A DNA stretch of 8,118 bases from Nitrospirota bacterium (GTDB taxonomy: Bacteria; Nitrospirota; Nitrospiria; JACQBZ01): positions 1 through 8,118 of the forward strand of contig JACQHO010000104.1 in the NCBI GenBank assembly GCA_016198945.1, given 5' to 3'. Below, piece after piece: positions 1-6,301 of the stretch. Made by a program: the position numbers and the translations under genes. Every line of letters starts with the position of its first letter. Position 1 is the first letter of the stretch. The notes beneath the pieces were generated by a model. It was not told the DNA's origin and did not search any database. It worked only from the letters and a program-made list of their open reading frames with translations.

Positions 1-756
1 GCCAAGGACAAAGCGGATGACGGAATGCCGGTGATCGTTTTCTTCGATGAGATGGATGCCCTGTTCCGGACGCGGGGAACCGGCATTTCGTCGGACGTCG
101 AGTCGACCATCGTGCCCCAGTTTTTATCCGAAATCGACGGGGTCGAGCGGCTCCGGAACGTGATCGTCATCGGCGCCAGCAACCGTCAAGACCTGATCGA
201 TCCGGCAATTCTCCGGCCCGGACGTCTCGATGTCAAGATCCGCATCGATCGTCCCGACAAGCGGGCCGCCAAGGCGATCTTCTTAAAGTATCTGTCGCCG
301 GATCTGCCGTACGATGCGAATGAACTGGCCAAGGACGGCGGCCATGCGGCGGCGATGGTGGAACGGTTGACGGATCAAACCGTCGAACAAATGTACAGCC
401 AAAGCGAAGAGAACAGGTTCTTGGAGGTCACCTACGCCAACAGCGAGAAAGAAATGCTCTACTTCAAGGATTTCGTCAGCGGGGCATTGATCGAAGGGGT
501 GGTCGCCCGGGCCAAGAAATACGCCATCAAGCGCGCGATCTCGACGGGCGAAAAAGGCATCCGGGGCGAGGATCTCCTACGGGCGACGCGCGATGAATTC
601 CGAGAGCATGAAGACCTGCCCAATACCACGCAGCCCGATGACTGGGCCAAGATTGCCGGAAAGAAAGGCGAAAAGATCGTCCATGTGAGAACGATGGGAA
701 CGAAAAAAACCGATCTAAAACAGATCGAGACGATCTCAACGGGCCACTACCTCTGA
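1..756 (+). CDS. mpa: Proteasome-associated AAA+ ATPase (Mpa/ARC), 3' part
   Basis: C-terminal 251 residues of the hexameric ATPase that recognises pupylated proteins, unfolds them and feeds them into the 20S proteasome in the cytoplasm. The reading frame is open from base 1, so the N-terminal coiled coil that binds Pup, the OB domains and the Walker A motif lie upstream of the window. Visible parts, numbered from the first codon: Walker B VIVFFDE (11-17), sensor-1 Asn in GASNR (about 61), arginine-finger region RPGRLD (72-77), then the small helical AAA subdomain. The Mpa-specific run EDLPNTT..DDWA follows near residues 204-215. The last residues are GHYL; mycobacterial Mpa ends in GQYL, and the penultimate Tyr is known to open the proteasome gate, so docking on PrcA/PrcB is expected. 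Mycobacterial Mpa has about 609 residues, so roughly 60 percent is missing here. dop starts 22 bases downstream. Confidence 0.96.
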   Translation, partial: AKDKADDGMPVIVFFDEMDALFRTRGTGISSDVESTIVPQFLSEIDGVERLRNVIVIGASNRQDLIDPAILRPGRLDVKIRIDRPDKRAAKAIFLKYLSPDLPYDANELAKDGGHAAAMVERLTDQTVEQMYSQSEENRFLEVTYANSEKEMLYFKDFVSGALIEGVVARAKKYAIKRAISTGEKGIRGEDLLRATRDEFREHEDLPNTTQPDDWAKIAGKKGEKIVHVRTMGTKKTDLKQIETISTGHYL

Positions 757-778
757 TTCGGTTCTGCCGGCATCCTCT

Positions 779-2257
779 ATGATCAAACGCATTCTCGGAA
801 CAGAAACGGAATTCGGTATTGCGGCGCGTCATTCCGAGTCGGTCGATCCGGTTTCGACGTCTCTCCTGCTGATCAACCAATACCCGTATCTTCCCTCCAC
901 CCGGATCCTGTGGGACTACGAGCACGAGAATCCCTTGCTGGATGTCCGCGGGTTTGAAGTCGAGGGGGAACGGGAGCGGCCCGGCCCGGACTACAACCGG
1001 TTGCTGAACAAGGTTCTGGCCAACGGGGGCCGCCTGTACGTGGATGGAGCCCACCCGGAATATTCCACGCCCGAATGCACCCATGCCCGGGACGTGGTGA
1101 TTTACGAGAAGGCCGGGGATCGCATCCTTCGGCAATGCTGCGAGGCGGCCGCCCGGATGAAGGAGCCGAGCCATCTGGTTCTTTTCCGGAACAACACCGA
1201 CGGGAAGGGGAACAGTTACGGGTACCACGAAAATTATCTCGTCGACCGCTTGGTTCCCTTCGAAACGCTGATGAAGCATTTGATTCCCTTCTTTGTGACC
1301 CGGCAGATTTATGCCGGTTCCGGAAAGGTCGGGGCCGAAAATCGAATGCCGCCGGCGCCGTATCAAATCTCCCAGCGGGCGGATTTTTTCGAGACCCTGG
1401 TGGATCTCAATACGATGGTGAAGCGGCCGATCATCAACACGCGCGATGAGCCCCATGCCGATTCGGCCAAATACCGCCGCCTTCATGTCATCGTCGGGGA
1501 CGCGAATATGGCGGAAACCTCCACCTACCTGAAAGTCGGCGTGACGGCGATGGTTCTGACGATGATCGAAGAAAACGGGCCGCTGCCGGAGATCGAACTG
1601 GAAGATCCGGTCCGATCGATCAAGGAGGTTTCCCGGGACATCGGCCTGAAATCGCCGATCCGACTTTCGGACGGGCGAAAATTCACGGCGGTTGAGATTC
1701 AGCGACTTTATCTCGAAGCGGCCCATCGATATTTTGAACGTTCCGAAGCGGACCCGGAAACGCGGGATGTCTTAACGAAGTGGGAAAGTGTCCTCGGCCG
1801 GCTCGAACAGGATCCCATGCAACTTTCCCGGGAGCTGGACTGGGTGATCAAACTGGAATTGATCCGATCGTATATGGATAAGAAAAAATGCGGATGGGAC
1901 GATTCCCGTCTTGCGATGATGGACCTTCAATACCACGACCTTCGCTCGGGAAAGGGCCTGTACGCCGCTTTGGAAAAGGACCGGTATGTGGACCGCATCA
2001 CCACCGATCGGGAGATCGAGCAGGCCGAACAGAACCCTCCGACCGACACGCGGGCCTATTTTCGGGGGACGTGTCTGAAAAAATTTCCCAAGGAAGTGTA
2101 CGCGGCGAGTTGGAGCTCGATCCTTTTTGACATCGGCAACACGACCATCAAGAAAGTGCCCTTGATGGAACCGTTGCGGGGAACTCAAAGCCTGACCGGG
2201 TCTTTACTGGAATCGGCCCGTTCCGTCGAAGAGGTCTTGAGCCGCCTGAGCATGTGA
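779..2257 (+). CDS. dop: Depupylase / Pup deamidase Dop
   Basis: Dop hydrolyses the isopeptide bond between Pup and substrate lysines, and in species with Pup-Gln it also deamidates Pup. It belongs to the carboxylate-amine ligase (glutamine synthetase-like) fold together with PafA. At 492 residues it matches the usual size of about 500. Seen: GTETEFG (7-13) with the metal-binding glutamates; the Dop-specific loop before the active site, including WDYEHENPL (45-53); catalytic Asp89 in YVDGAHPEYSTPE; RNNTDGKG (137-144); INTRDEPHAD (219-228); PPTDTRAYFRG near the C-terminus. The Dop loop and the DGAHPEY context (not DxGxHPEY as in PafA) separate it from PafA at 4031. The ATG start gives the expected MIKRILGTETE beginning. 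No convincing Shine-Dalgarno precedes it, so translation may depend on coupling to mpa, which ends 22 bases upstream. Confidence 0.96.
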   Translation: MIKRILGTETEFGIAARHSESVDPVSTSLLLINQYPYLPSTRILWDYEHENPLLDVRGFEVEGERERPGPDYNRLLNKVLANGGRLYVDGAHPEYSTPECTHARDVVIYEKAGDRILRQCCEAAARMKEPSHLVLFRNNTDGKGNSYGYHENYLVDRLVPFETLMKHLIPFFVTRQIYAGSGKVGAENRMPPAPYQISQRADFFETLVDLNTMVKRPIINTRDEPHADSAKYRRLHVIVGDANMAETSTYLKVGVTAMVLTMIEENGPLPEIELEDPVRSIKEVSRDIGLKSPIRLSDGRKFTAVEIQRLYLEAAHRYFERSEADPETRDVLTKWESVLGRLEQDPMQLSRELDWVIKLELIRSYMDKKKCGWDDSRLAMMDLQYHDLRSGKGLYAALEKDRYVDRITTDREIEQAEQNPPTDTRAYFRGTCLKKFPKEVYAASWSSILFDIGNTTIKKVPLMEPLRGTQSLTGSLLESARSVEEVLSRLSM

Positions 2258-2268
2258 GTTAACCGGGA

Positions 2269-2293
2269 GGGGACGGATTGATCATCCGTCCCC
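2269..2293 (+). promoter_or_regulatory. Perfect 10-bp hairpin between dop and pup
   Basis: Arms GGGGACGGAT (2269-2278) and ATCCGTCCCC (2284-2293) are exact inverted complements separated by TGATC. The sequence after it is not T-rich (ATGGGGAGGTGA), so it is not a standard intrinsic terminator. It sits 11 bases after the dop stop and just upstream of the pup ribosome binding site. The CCCC of the 3' arm could alternatively pair with the GGGG at 2296-2299 or with another G-run, which would affect access to that site. A role as an mRNA processing or stability element, or as a modulator of pup translation, is inference. Confidence 0.6.
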
Positions 2294-2297
2294 ATGG

Positions 2298-2305
2298 GGA
2301 GGTGA
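2298..2305 (+). promoter_or_regulatory. Shine-Dalgarno of pup
   Basis: GGAGGTGA is a full 8-base complement to the usual 16S rRNA 3' end, 6 bases before the TTG at 2312. It is the strongest ribosome binding site I see in the window and decides the non-ATG start of pup. The ATG at 2294 is in frame but meets a TGA three codons later, so it cannot be the start. Confidence 0.85.
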
Positions 2306-2311
2306 GAGACC

Positions 2312-2512
2312 TTGTCCAAGCAAGAACACAAAACCGACCGAAAAAAAGAGACCGGGAAAAAAGAGGAAGAGACCGCATCCGGTTCGAAGAGCGCCGAAAA
2401 GGGCAAAAAAATCAAGGAAGACCTGGACAAACTCATGGATAAGATTGACGATGTCCTGGAGGAGAACGCGGAAGAGTTTGTCAAAAACTATGTCCAAAAG
2501 GGCGGAGAGTAG
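2312..2512 (+). CDS. pup: Prokaryotic ubiquitin-like protein Pup (GGE-ending)
   Basis: Small protein tag that PafA attaches through its C-terminal Glu side chain to substrate lysines, marking them for Mpa and the proteasome. It has 66 residues, against 64 in Mycobacterium tuberculosis. The C-terminal half is the conserved part: a helix-forming stretch around IDDVLEENAEEFV (45-57), known to bind the Mpa coiled coil, then YVQKGGE. The last residue is Glu encoded by GAG, so the tag is made ready for ligation without deamidation. The N-terminal half is disordered-looking and made of Lys, Glu, Ser and Thr; I count 15 Lys in total. The start is TTG with a perfect Shine-Dalgarno. It lies between dop and prcB, the normal actinobacterial order, and prcB starts 2 bases after its stop. 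It could be labelled UBact in some annotations, but the YVQKGG ending is classical Pup. Confidence 0.96.
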   Translation: MSKQEHKTDRKKETGKKEEETASGSKSAEKGKKIKEDLDKLMDKIDDVLEENAEEFVKNYVQKGGE

Positions 2513-2514
2513 CG

Positions 2515-3330
2515 TTGGATTTCAAATTCAATAACCCGTTTCAGGATTCCGGATCGAGTTTTTATGACTGGCTTTCCGCGAATCATCCCGATGCATTGCC
2601 GGGCGGCCGTCTGCGCGCGGAGGAGGGCGGGAACGAGGGGCGCCGATCCTCGATGGTCCCCCACGGAACGACCGTCCTGGCTCTGAAATACAGGGACGGA
2701 GTGATCATCGCCGGCGATCGCATGGCCACGGAAGGCTATCAGGTCTCGGCCCGTCGGATTGAAAAAGTTTACAAGGTGGATGAGCATTCCGCGATTGCCA
2801 TCGCCGGAGCGGCCGGGCCGTGCATTGAGCTGGCGAAACTGTTTCAGACCGAGCTGGAACATTATGAGAAGCTGGAAGGCGCGGAATTATCCACCGACGG
2901 GAAGGCGAACAAACTGTCCCAGATGGTCAAGGGAAATCTCCCGATGGCTTTCCAGGGATTGGTCGTGATTCCCATCTTTGTCGGATATGATCTGAAGCGA
3001 AACGAGGGCCGAATTTTTAAATACGACATCACCGGCGGGCGTTATGAAGAAGCCGATTATTTTTCGACCGGTTCCGGCGGGAAGGATGCGCGCACCACGA
3101 TGAAGAAATTGTATCAACCGGGCCTGAATGAGACCGAAGCGGTCCGGACGGCCCTGGAGGCGCTGTACGATGCGGCCGAGGAAGATATCGGAACGGGCGG
3201 CCCCGACCTGATCCGCGGAATCTACCCGACCGTGAAAACGGTGACGGTCAAAGGGGTCCTGGACATCGATGAGAACCCGATTCGTCAGTTCGTGGAGCGG
3301 TTGATGGAGACCCGGAAGCGAGGGAGCTGA
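2515..3330 (+). CDS. prcB: 20S proteasome beta subunit PrcB (catalytic, with propeptide)
   Basis: Beta subunit of the 20S core; seven copies form each inner ring and carry out peptide hydrolysis with an N-terminal Thr nucleophile. It is made with a propeptide of about 51 residues, removed at HG|TT, so mature Thr1 is residue 52 (codon 2668-2670). The active-site set is complete: Thr1 (T52), Asp17 (D68 in AGDR) and Lys33 (K84), with GSGG (186-189) and GGPD (228-231) typical of the family. ELEHYEKLEG and VKGNLP also match actinobacterial PrcB. The total of 271 residues is near the usual size of about 290. The start is TTG, 2 bases after the pup stop, with GGAG at 2504-2507 as ribosome binding site inside the end of pup. 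An internal ATG at 2653 would remove most of the propeptide and is less likely. prcA follows after 1 base. Confidence 0.95.
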   Translation: MDFKFNNPFQDSGSSFYDWLSANHPDALPGGRLRAEEGGNEGRRSSMVPHGTTVLALKYRDGVIIAGDRMATEGYQVSARRIEKVYKVDEHSAIAIAGAAGPCIELAKLFQTELEHYEKLEGAELSTDGKANKLSQMVKGNLPMAFQGLVVIPIFVGYDLKRNEGRIFKYDITGGRYEEADYFSTGSGGKDARTTMKKLYQPGLNETEAVRTALEALYDAAEEDIGTGGPDLIRGIYPTVKTVTVKGVLDIDENPIRQFVERLMETRKRGS

Positions 3331-3331
3331 G

Positions 3332-4018
3332 ATGGCCTTTCCCTATTATGTCTCGCCCGAACAGATGATGCAGGACAAGGCGGAGTATGCCAAGAAGGGC
3401 ATCGCCAAGGGGCGCTCGATCATTGCGATGGAATATCAGGATGGGATCTTAATGGTGGCCGACAATCCCAGCGTCTCCCTGAACAAGATCTCTGAGATTT
3501 ACGACGCCATCGCGTTCCTGGGGGCGGGCAAATACAGCGAGTTCGAGAATCTTCGAAAAGCCGGAATCCGGCATGCCGACCTGAAAGGCTATATGTACAG
3601 CCGGGAGGATGTCACGGCCAAATCATTGGCCAATGCCTATTCGCAGGCCCTGGGCACGACCTTCAGCCAGGAGGTCAAGCCCCTGGAGGTCGAGATCGCC
3701 GTCGTGGCCGTGGGCGAGTCGGGTCCGACCGGCGAGATTTATCGAATCTCCTTTGACGGCAGTATCACCGATGAGCGCGGGGTGACGGTGATCGGGGGAC
3801 GGTCCGAGGCCGTGACGTTGTTCCTGAAGGACCGTTATAAAGGAGGCCTTTCGCTTTCGGATGCGCTGATGCTGTGCAAGGAGGCCATCGAAAACAGTTC
3901 CGGGCAGAAACTTACCGTTCAAACGATGGAAGTGGCGGTGCTGGACCGGAATCGCGAGGGCCGAAAATTCAGGCGGCTGACGGCTGACGAGGTCACGGAG
4001 CTGGTTCAACAGCGGTAG
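3332..4018 (+). CDS. prcA: 20S proteasome alpha subunit PrcA
   Basis: Alpha subunit forming the outer seven-membered rings of the 20S core. Its N-termini close the gate and its surface pockets receive the C-terminal tails of the Mpa ring. It has 228 residues (mycobacterial PrcA about 248). The N-terminus MAFPYYVSPEQ closely resembles the mycobacterial gate peptide MSFPYFISPEQ. Next come the alpha-type segment KGIAKGRSIIAMEY, then NPSVSLNKISEIYD, LGAGKYSEFENLR and GYMYSREDVT. No catalytic Thr is present, as expected for alpha subunits. The start ATG is 1 base after the prcB stop, with GGGAG at 3322-3326 as ribosome binding site, so the two subunits are probably translationally coupled. The C-terminus is shorter than in mycobacteria and lacks the extended disordered tail. 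Confidence 0.95.
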   Translation: MAFPYYVSPEQMMQDKAEYAKKGIAKGRSIIAMEYQDGILMVADNPSVSLNKISEIYDAIAFLGAGKYSEFENLRKAGIRHADLKGYMYSREDVTAKSLANAYSQALGTTFSQEVKPLEVEIAVVAVGESGPTGEIYRISFDGSITDERGVTVIGGRSEAVTLFLKDRYKGGLSLSDALMLCKEAIENSSGQKLTVQTMEVAVLDRNREGRKFRRLTADEVTELVQQR

Positions 4019-4030
4019 AACGGGACCCAC

Positions 4031-5407
4031 ATGAGACAACGCATCTTCGGGCTGGAGAATGAATACGGATTGATTTTTTCACCGAACGGGAAGGTTTATC
4101 TGCCGGTCGAGAAGGTTTTGGGGTATATTTTTGAAGGACTCATTCCGAACAGCTGGCCGTCGAACGCCTTTCTGGTGAACGGGGCCCGGTTTTATCAAGA
4201 CACCGGTTGTCACCCGGAATACGCAACGCCCGAATGCGACAACATCCTGGATCTGGTGACCCACGACAAGGCGGGGGAACGCCTTGTGGAAGGATGCCTG
4301 CCCCTCGCCGAAGAGCGGCTCAAGGAGGAAGGCCTCAACGGGGAGATTTATATTTTCAAGAACAACACCGACTCGATGGGAAATACGTACGGCTGCCATG
4401 AAAACTACTTGATGAAACGGGATGTGGATTTCTGGAAGGTGACGGAACAACTGATCCCGTTTTTTGTCACCCGCCAGATCTATGCCGGAGCGGGCAAGCT
4501 CCTGAAGCTTTCCGGCAAGACGCATTTTTTCCTGTCCCAGCGGGCCCAGCATATTCATGAGAAAACCTCGTCCTCCACGACCTCCTCGCGGAGCATCATC
4601 AACACGCGGGACGAGCCTCATGCGGACGCCGAGAAGTACCGGCGGCTTCACATCATCGTCGGCGACTCGAACATGTCGGAGTTCGCGACCCTGCTCAAGA
4701 TCGGGGCGACCGCCGCGGTGTTGTCGATGATCGAGGAAGGGTACACCGTCCCAAGCATCGAGCTGGAGGATCCCGTGAAGGCGATTCGGGAAATTTCAAG
4801 GGATACCACCCTCAAACGACGGGTCAAACTGGAAGACGGCCGGGAGCTCACGGCCGTCGAGATCCAGCGGATCTATCTGGAGCGGGCCTACGACTATCTG
4901 GCCGCGACCGAACCGGATTCGATGACCGAGGATATCATCCGAAAATGGGAGGATGTTCTGACCAAGTTGGAAGAGGATCCGATGCAGCTCTCCCGTCAGA
5001 TTGACTGGGTGATGAAGAAGGAGATGATGATTGCCTATATGGAGAAAAAGGATTGCGGATGGGATGATCCGCGCATCCAGCTGATGGATCTCCAGTATCA
5101 TGACGTGAAGCGGTCCCGCGGGTTGTACTACATCCTGGAGAAAATGGACATGGCCGAGAAGGTGGTGGAGGAGGAAGATATTCAATTGGCCATGATGGAG
5201 CCTCCCCAGACCACCCGGGCCAAGATCCGCGGCGATTTCATCCGGTTCGCCCGGGAAAAAAATCGTTCCTACACCGTTGACTGGACCTATCTCAAGCTCA
5301 ACGGCTATTGGGAAGAAACAATCCTTTGCATGGATCCGTTCAGCTCGTCCGACAGGAGGGTTGAAGAATTAATCGCTGCCGCCGCCGGTCACCGGTTTTC
5401 CAGGTGA
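4031..5407 (+). CDS. pafA: Pup-protein ligase PafA
   Basis: PafA activates the C-terminal Glu of Pup with ATP and joins it to substrate lysines. It has 458 residues, normal for the family (about 450-480). Seen: GLENEYG (7-13), the metal-binding ExE strand; catalytic Asp57 in YQDTGCHPEYATPE; FKNNTDSMG (109-117); GCHENYL; INTRDEPHAD (190-199); PPQTTRAKIRGDF and VDWTYLKLN in the C-terminal domain; CMDPF near the end. It lacks the Dop loop, and the DxGxHPEY spacing is that of PafA. Position 10 is Asn where the mycobacterial enzyme has Thr (GIETE), although both flanking glutamates are kept. The gene begins 12 bases after prcA with only a weak GGGA ribosome binding site, and its stop overlaps or abuts the M23 gene. 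pafBC, which often follows in actinobacteria, is absent. Confidence 0.96.
   Translation: MRQRIFGLENEYGLIFSPNGKVYLPVEKVLGYIFEGLIPNSWPSNAFLVNGARFYQDTGCHPEYATPECDNILDLVTHDKAGERLVEGCLPLAEERLKEEGLNGEIYIFKNNTDSMGNTYGCHENYLMKRDVDFWKVTEQLIPFFVTRQIYAGAGKLLKLSGKTHFFLSQRAQHIHEKTSSSTTSSRSIINTRDEPHADAEKYRRLHIIVGDSNMSEFATLLKIGATAAVLSMIEEGYTVPSIELEDPVKAIREISRDTTLKRRVKLEDGRELTAVEIQRIYLERAYDYLAATEPDSMTEDIIRKWEDVLTKLEEDPMQLSRQIDWVMKKEMMIAYMEKKDCGWDDPRIQLMDLQYHDVKRSRGLYYILEKMDMAEKVVEEEDIQLAMMEPPQTTRAKIRGDFIRFAREKNRSYTVDWTYLKLNGYWEETILCMDPFSSSDRRVEELIAAAAGHRFSR
5402..5407 (+). promoter_or_regulatory. Ribosome binding site of the M23 gene, within the end of pafA
   Basis: AGGTGA spans the last sense codon and the TGA stop of pafA and lies 5 bases before GTG 5413. 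It is the main reason to prefer that start over GTG 5404 and suggests translational coupling of the M23 gene to pafA termination. Confidence 0.55.
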
Positions 5408-5412
5408 GCGTT

Positions 5413-6291
5413 GTGTCATTTCTTCCGCGTCTCCTCCTGCTGGTGATCGGAGGCGTCTCGCTGGTCTTTCCCGCCCCTGTTTTTTCACAATCGCCAACGG
5501 AATCCGGCCCGGTTCCTTCCATCCGCGTCAAACAAGGGGACGTCTTCTTTTTTTACGTTGACGTTGAAAACGGAACCGCAACCGTCCAGGGGCGGTTCCG
5601 TGACCGCGCCGTTCCCTTCTTCAAGACGGAACGCCCGGAGCAATTCGGCGCGTTGATCGGCGTTGATCTTGCCGATCCGCCGTCGAAGGAGGACCTGCAG
5701 GTGGAGATCTCCAGCGCGGACGGAACGGTGGAGCGGCGACATTATCCCGTGGAGGTGCTCCCGGTGCATTTTGCAACACAGGAATTAACGGTTCCCAAAA
5801 ACTATGTGGACCTGGATGAGGAGACGGCCAAGCGGGCTGAAGAGGAGCAGGAGAAAATTCTGAAGTCGCTCAACAAGGTGACCGCCCGAAAATTCTGGGA
5901 AGGCCGTTTTATGATGCCGGTGGAGGGAAAGATCGCCGGGAGCTTCGGCCTGAGACGGATCATGAACGGCCAGCCCCGTTCTCCGCACAGCGGGGAGGAC
6001 ATCAACGCGCCCCGGGGGACGAACGTTCTGGCCACCAACGAAGGCCTTGTCGCGCTGGTGGGGGAGTTCTTTTTCAGCGGGAAAAGCGTGATCCTGGATC
6101 ACGGCCTCGGACTCTACAGCATGTATTTTCATCTCGATGCGGTTGCTGTGGCGGAGGGGGAGAAGATCCGTAAGGGAGCCGTGATCGGAAAATTGGGGGC
6201 CACCGGCCGCGCGACCGGACCCCATCTCCATTGGGGGACGCGACTCAACGGCGCCCGGGTCAATCCGCTGTCCATCTTGAATCTCGAATGA
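5413..6291 (+). CDS. Secreted M23 (LytM-type) metallopeptidase
   Basis: Predicted exported zinc endopeptidase that cleaves peptidoglycan cross-links, or a cell-wall regulator of that fold. With the start chosen here (292 residues), residues 1-26 form a signal peptide: FLPRL, a hydrophobic run LLLVIGGVSLVF, then a likely cleavage near VFSQS. There is no lipobox Cys. Residues 27-125 look like an all-beta domain (VKQGDVFFFYVDV, FGALIGVDL), ending in LTVPKNYVDL; a charged, likely helical linker AEEEQEKILKSL follows. The LytM domain spans about 167-292 with the complete zinc set: HxxxD (H192, D196 in HSGED), YFHL (H240) and HxH (H271, H273 in GPHLHWG). GTG at 5413 has AGGTGA at 5402-5407 as ribosome binding site. 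GTG at 5404 is an alternative that would overlap the pafA stop by 4 bases but has no good site. The tight junction implies co-transcription with pafA. Confidence 0.92.
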   Translation: MSFLPRLLLLVIGGVSLVFPAPVFSQSPTESGPVPSIRVKQGDVFFFYVDVENGTATVQGRFRDRAVPFFKTERPEQFGALIGVDLADPPSKEDLQVEISSADGTVERRHYPVEVLPVHFATQELTVPKNYVDLDEETAKRAEEEQEKILKSLNKVTARKFWEGRFMMPVEGKIAGSFGLRRIMNGQPRSPHSGEDINAPRGTNVLATNEGLVALVGEFFFSGKSVILDHGLGLYSMYFHLDAVAVAEGEKIRKGAVIGKLGATGRATGPHLHWGTRLNGARVNPLSILNLE

Positions 6292-6301
6292 GGGCTGTGT
6301 C

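Noticed and set aside
527..1726. 399-codon open frame on the minus strand opposite dop
   Set aside because: It lies antisense to a clearly real dop gene, its translation is Arg/Pro/Gly-rich without recognisable motifs, and it is a usual shadow of GC-rich codons.
2269..2293. dop-pup hairpin as a Rho-independent terminator
   Set aside because: The stem is strong but is followed by ATGGGGAGG, not a T-tract, and the downstream genes belong to the same system.
2341..2347. Run of seven A in pup, in slippery A-AAA-AAA register, with a -1 frame open to about 2440
   Set aside because: Expected from consecutive Lys codons; no downstream hairpin seen, the -1 product is Arg-rich without features, and the zero frame gives a full normal Pup.
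4079..4651. Minus-strand open frame opposite pafA
   Set aside because: Shadow of pafA; low-complexity translation without domain motifs and no ribosome binding site noted.
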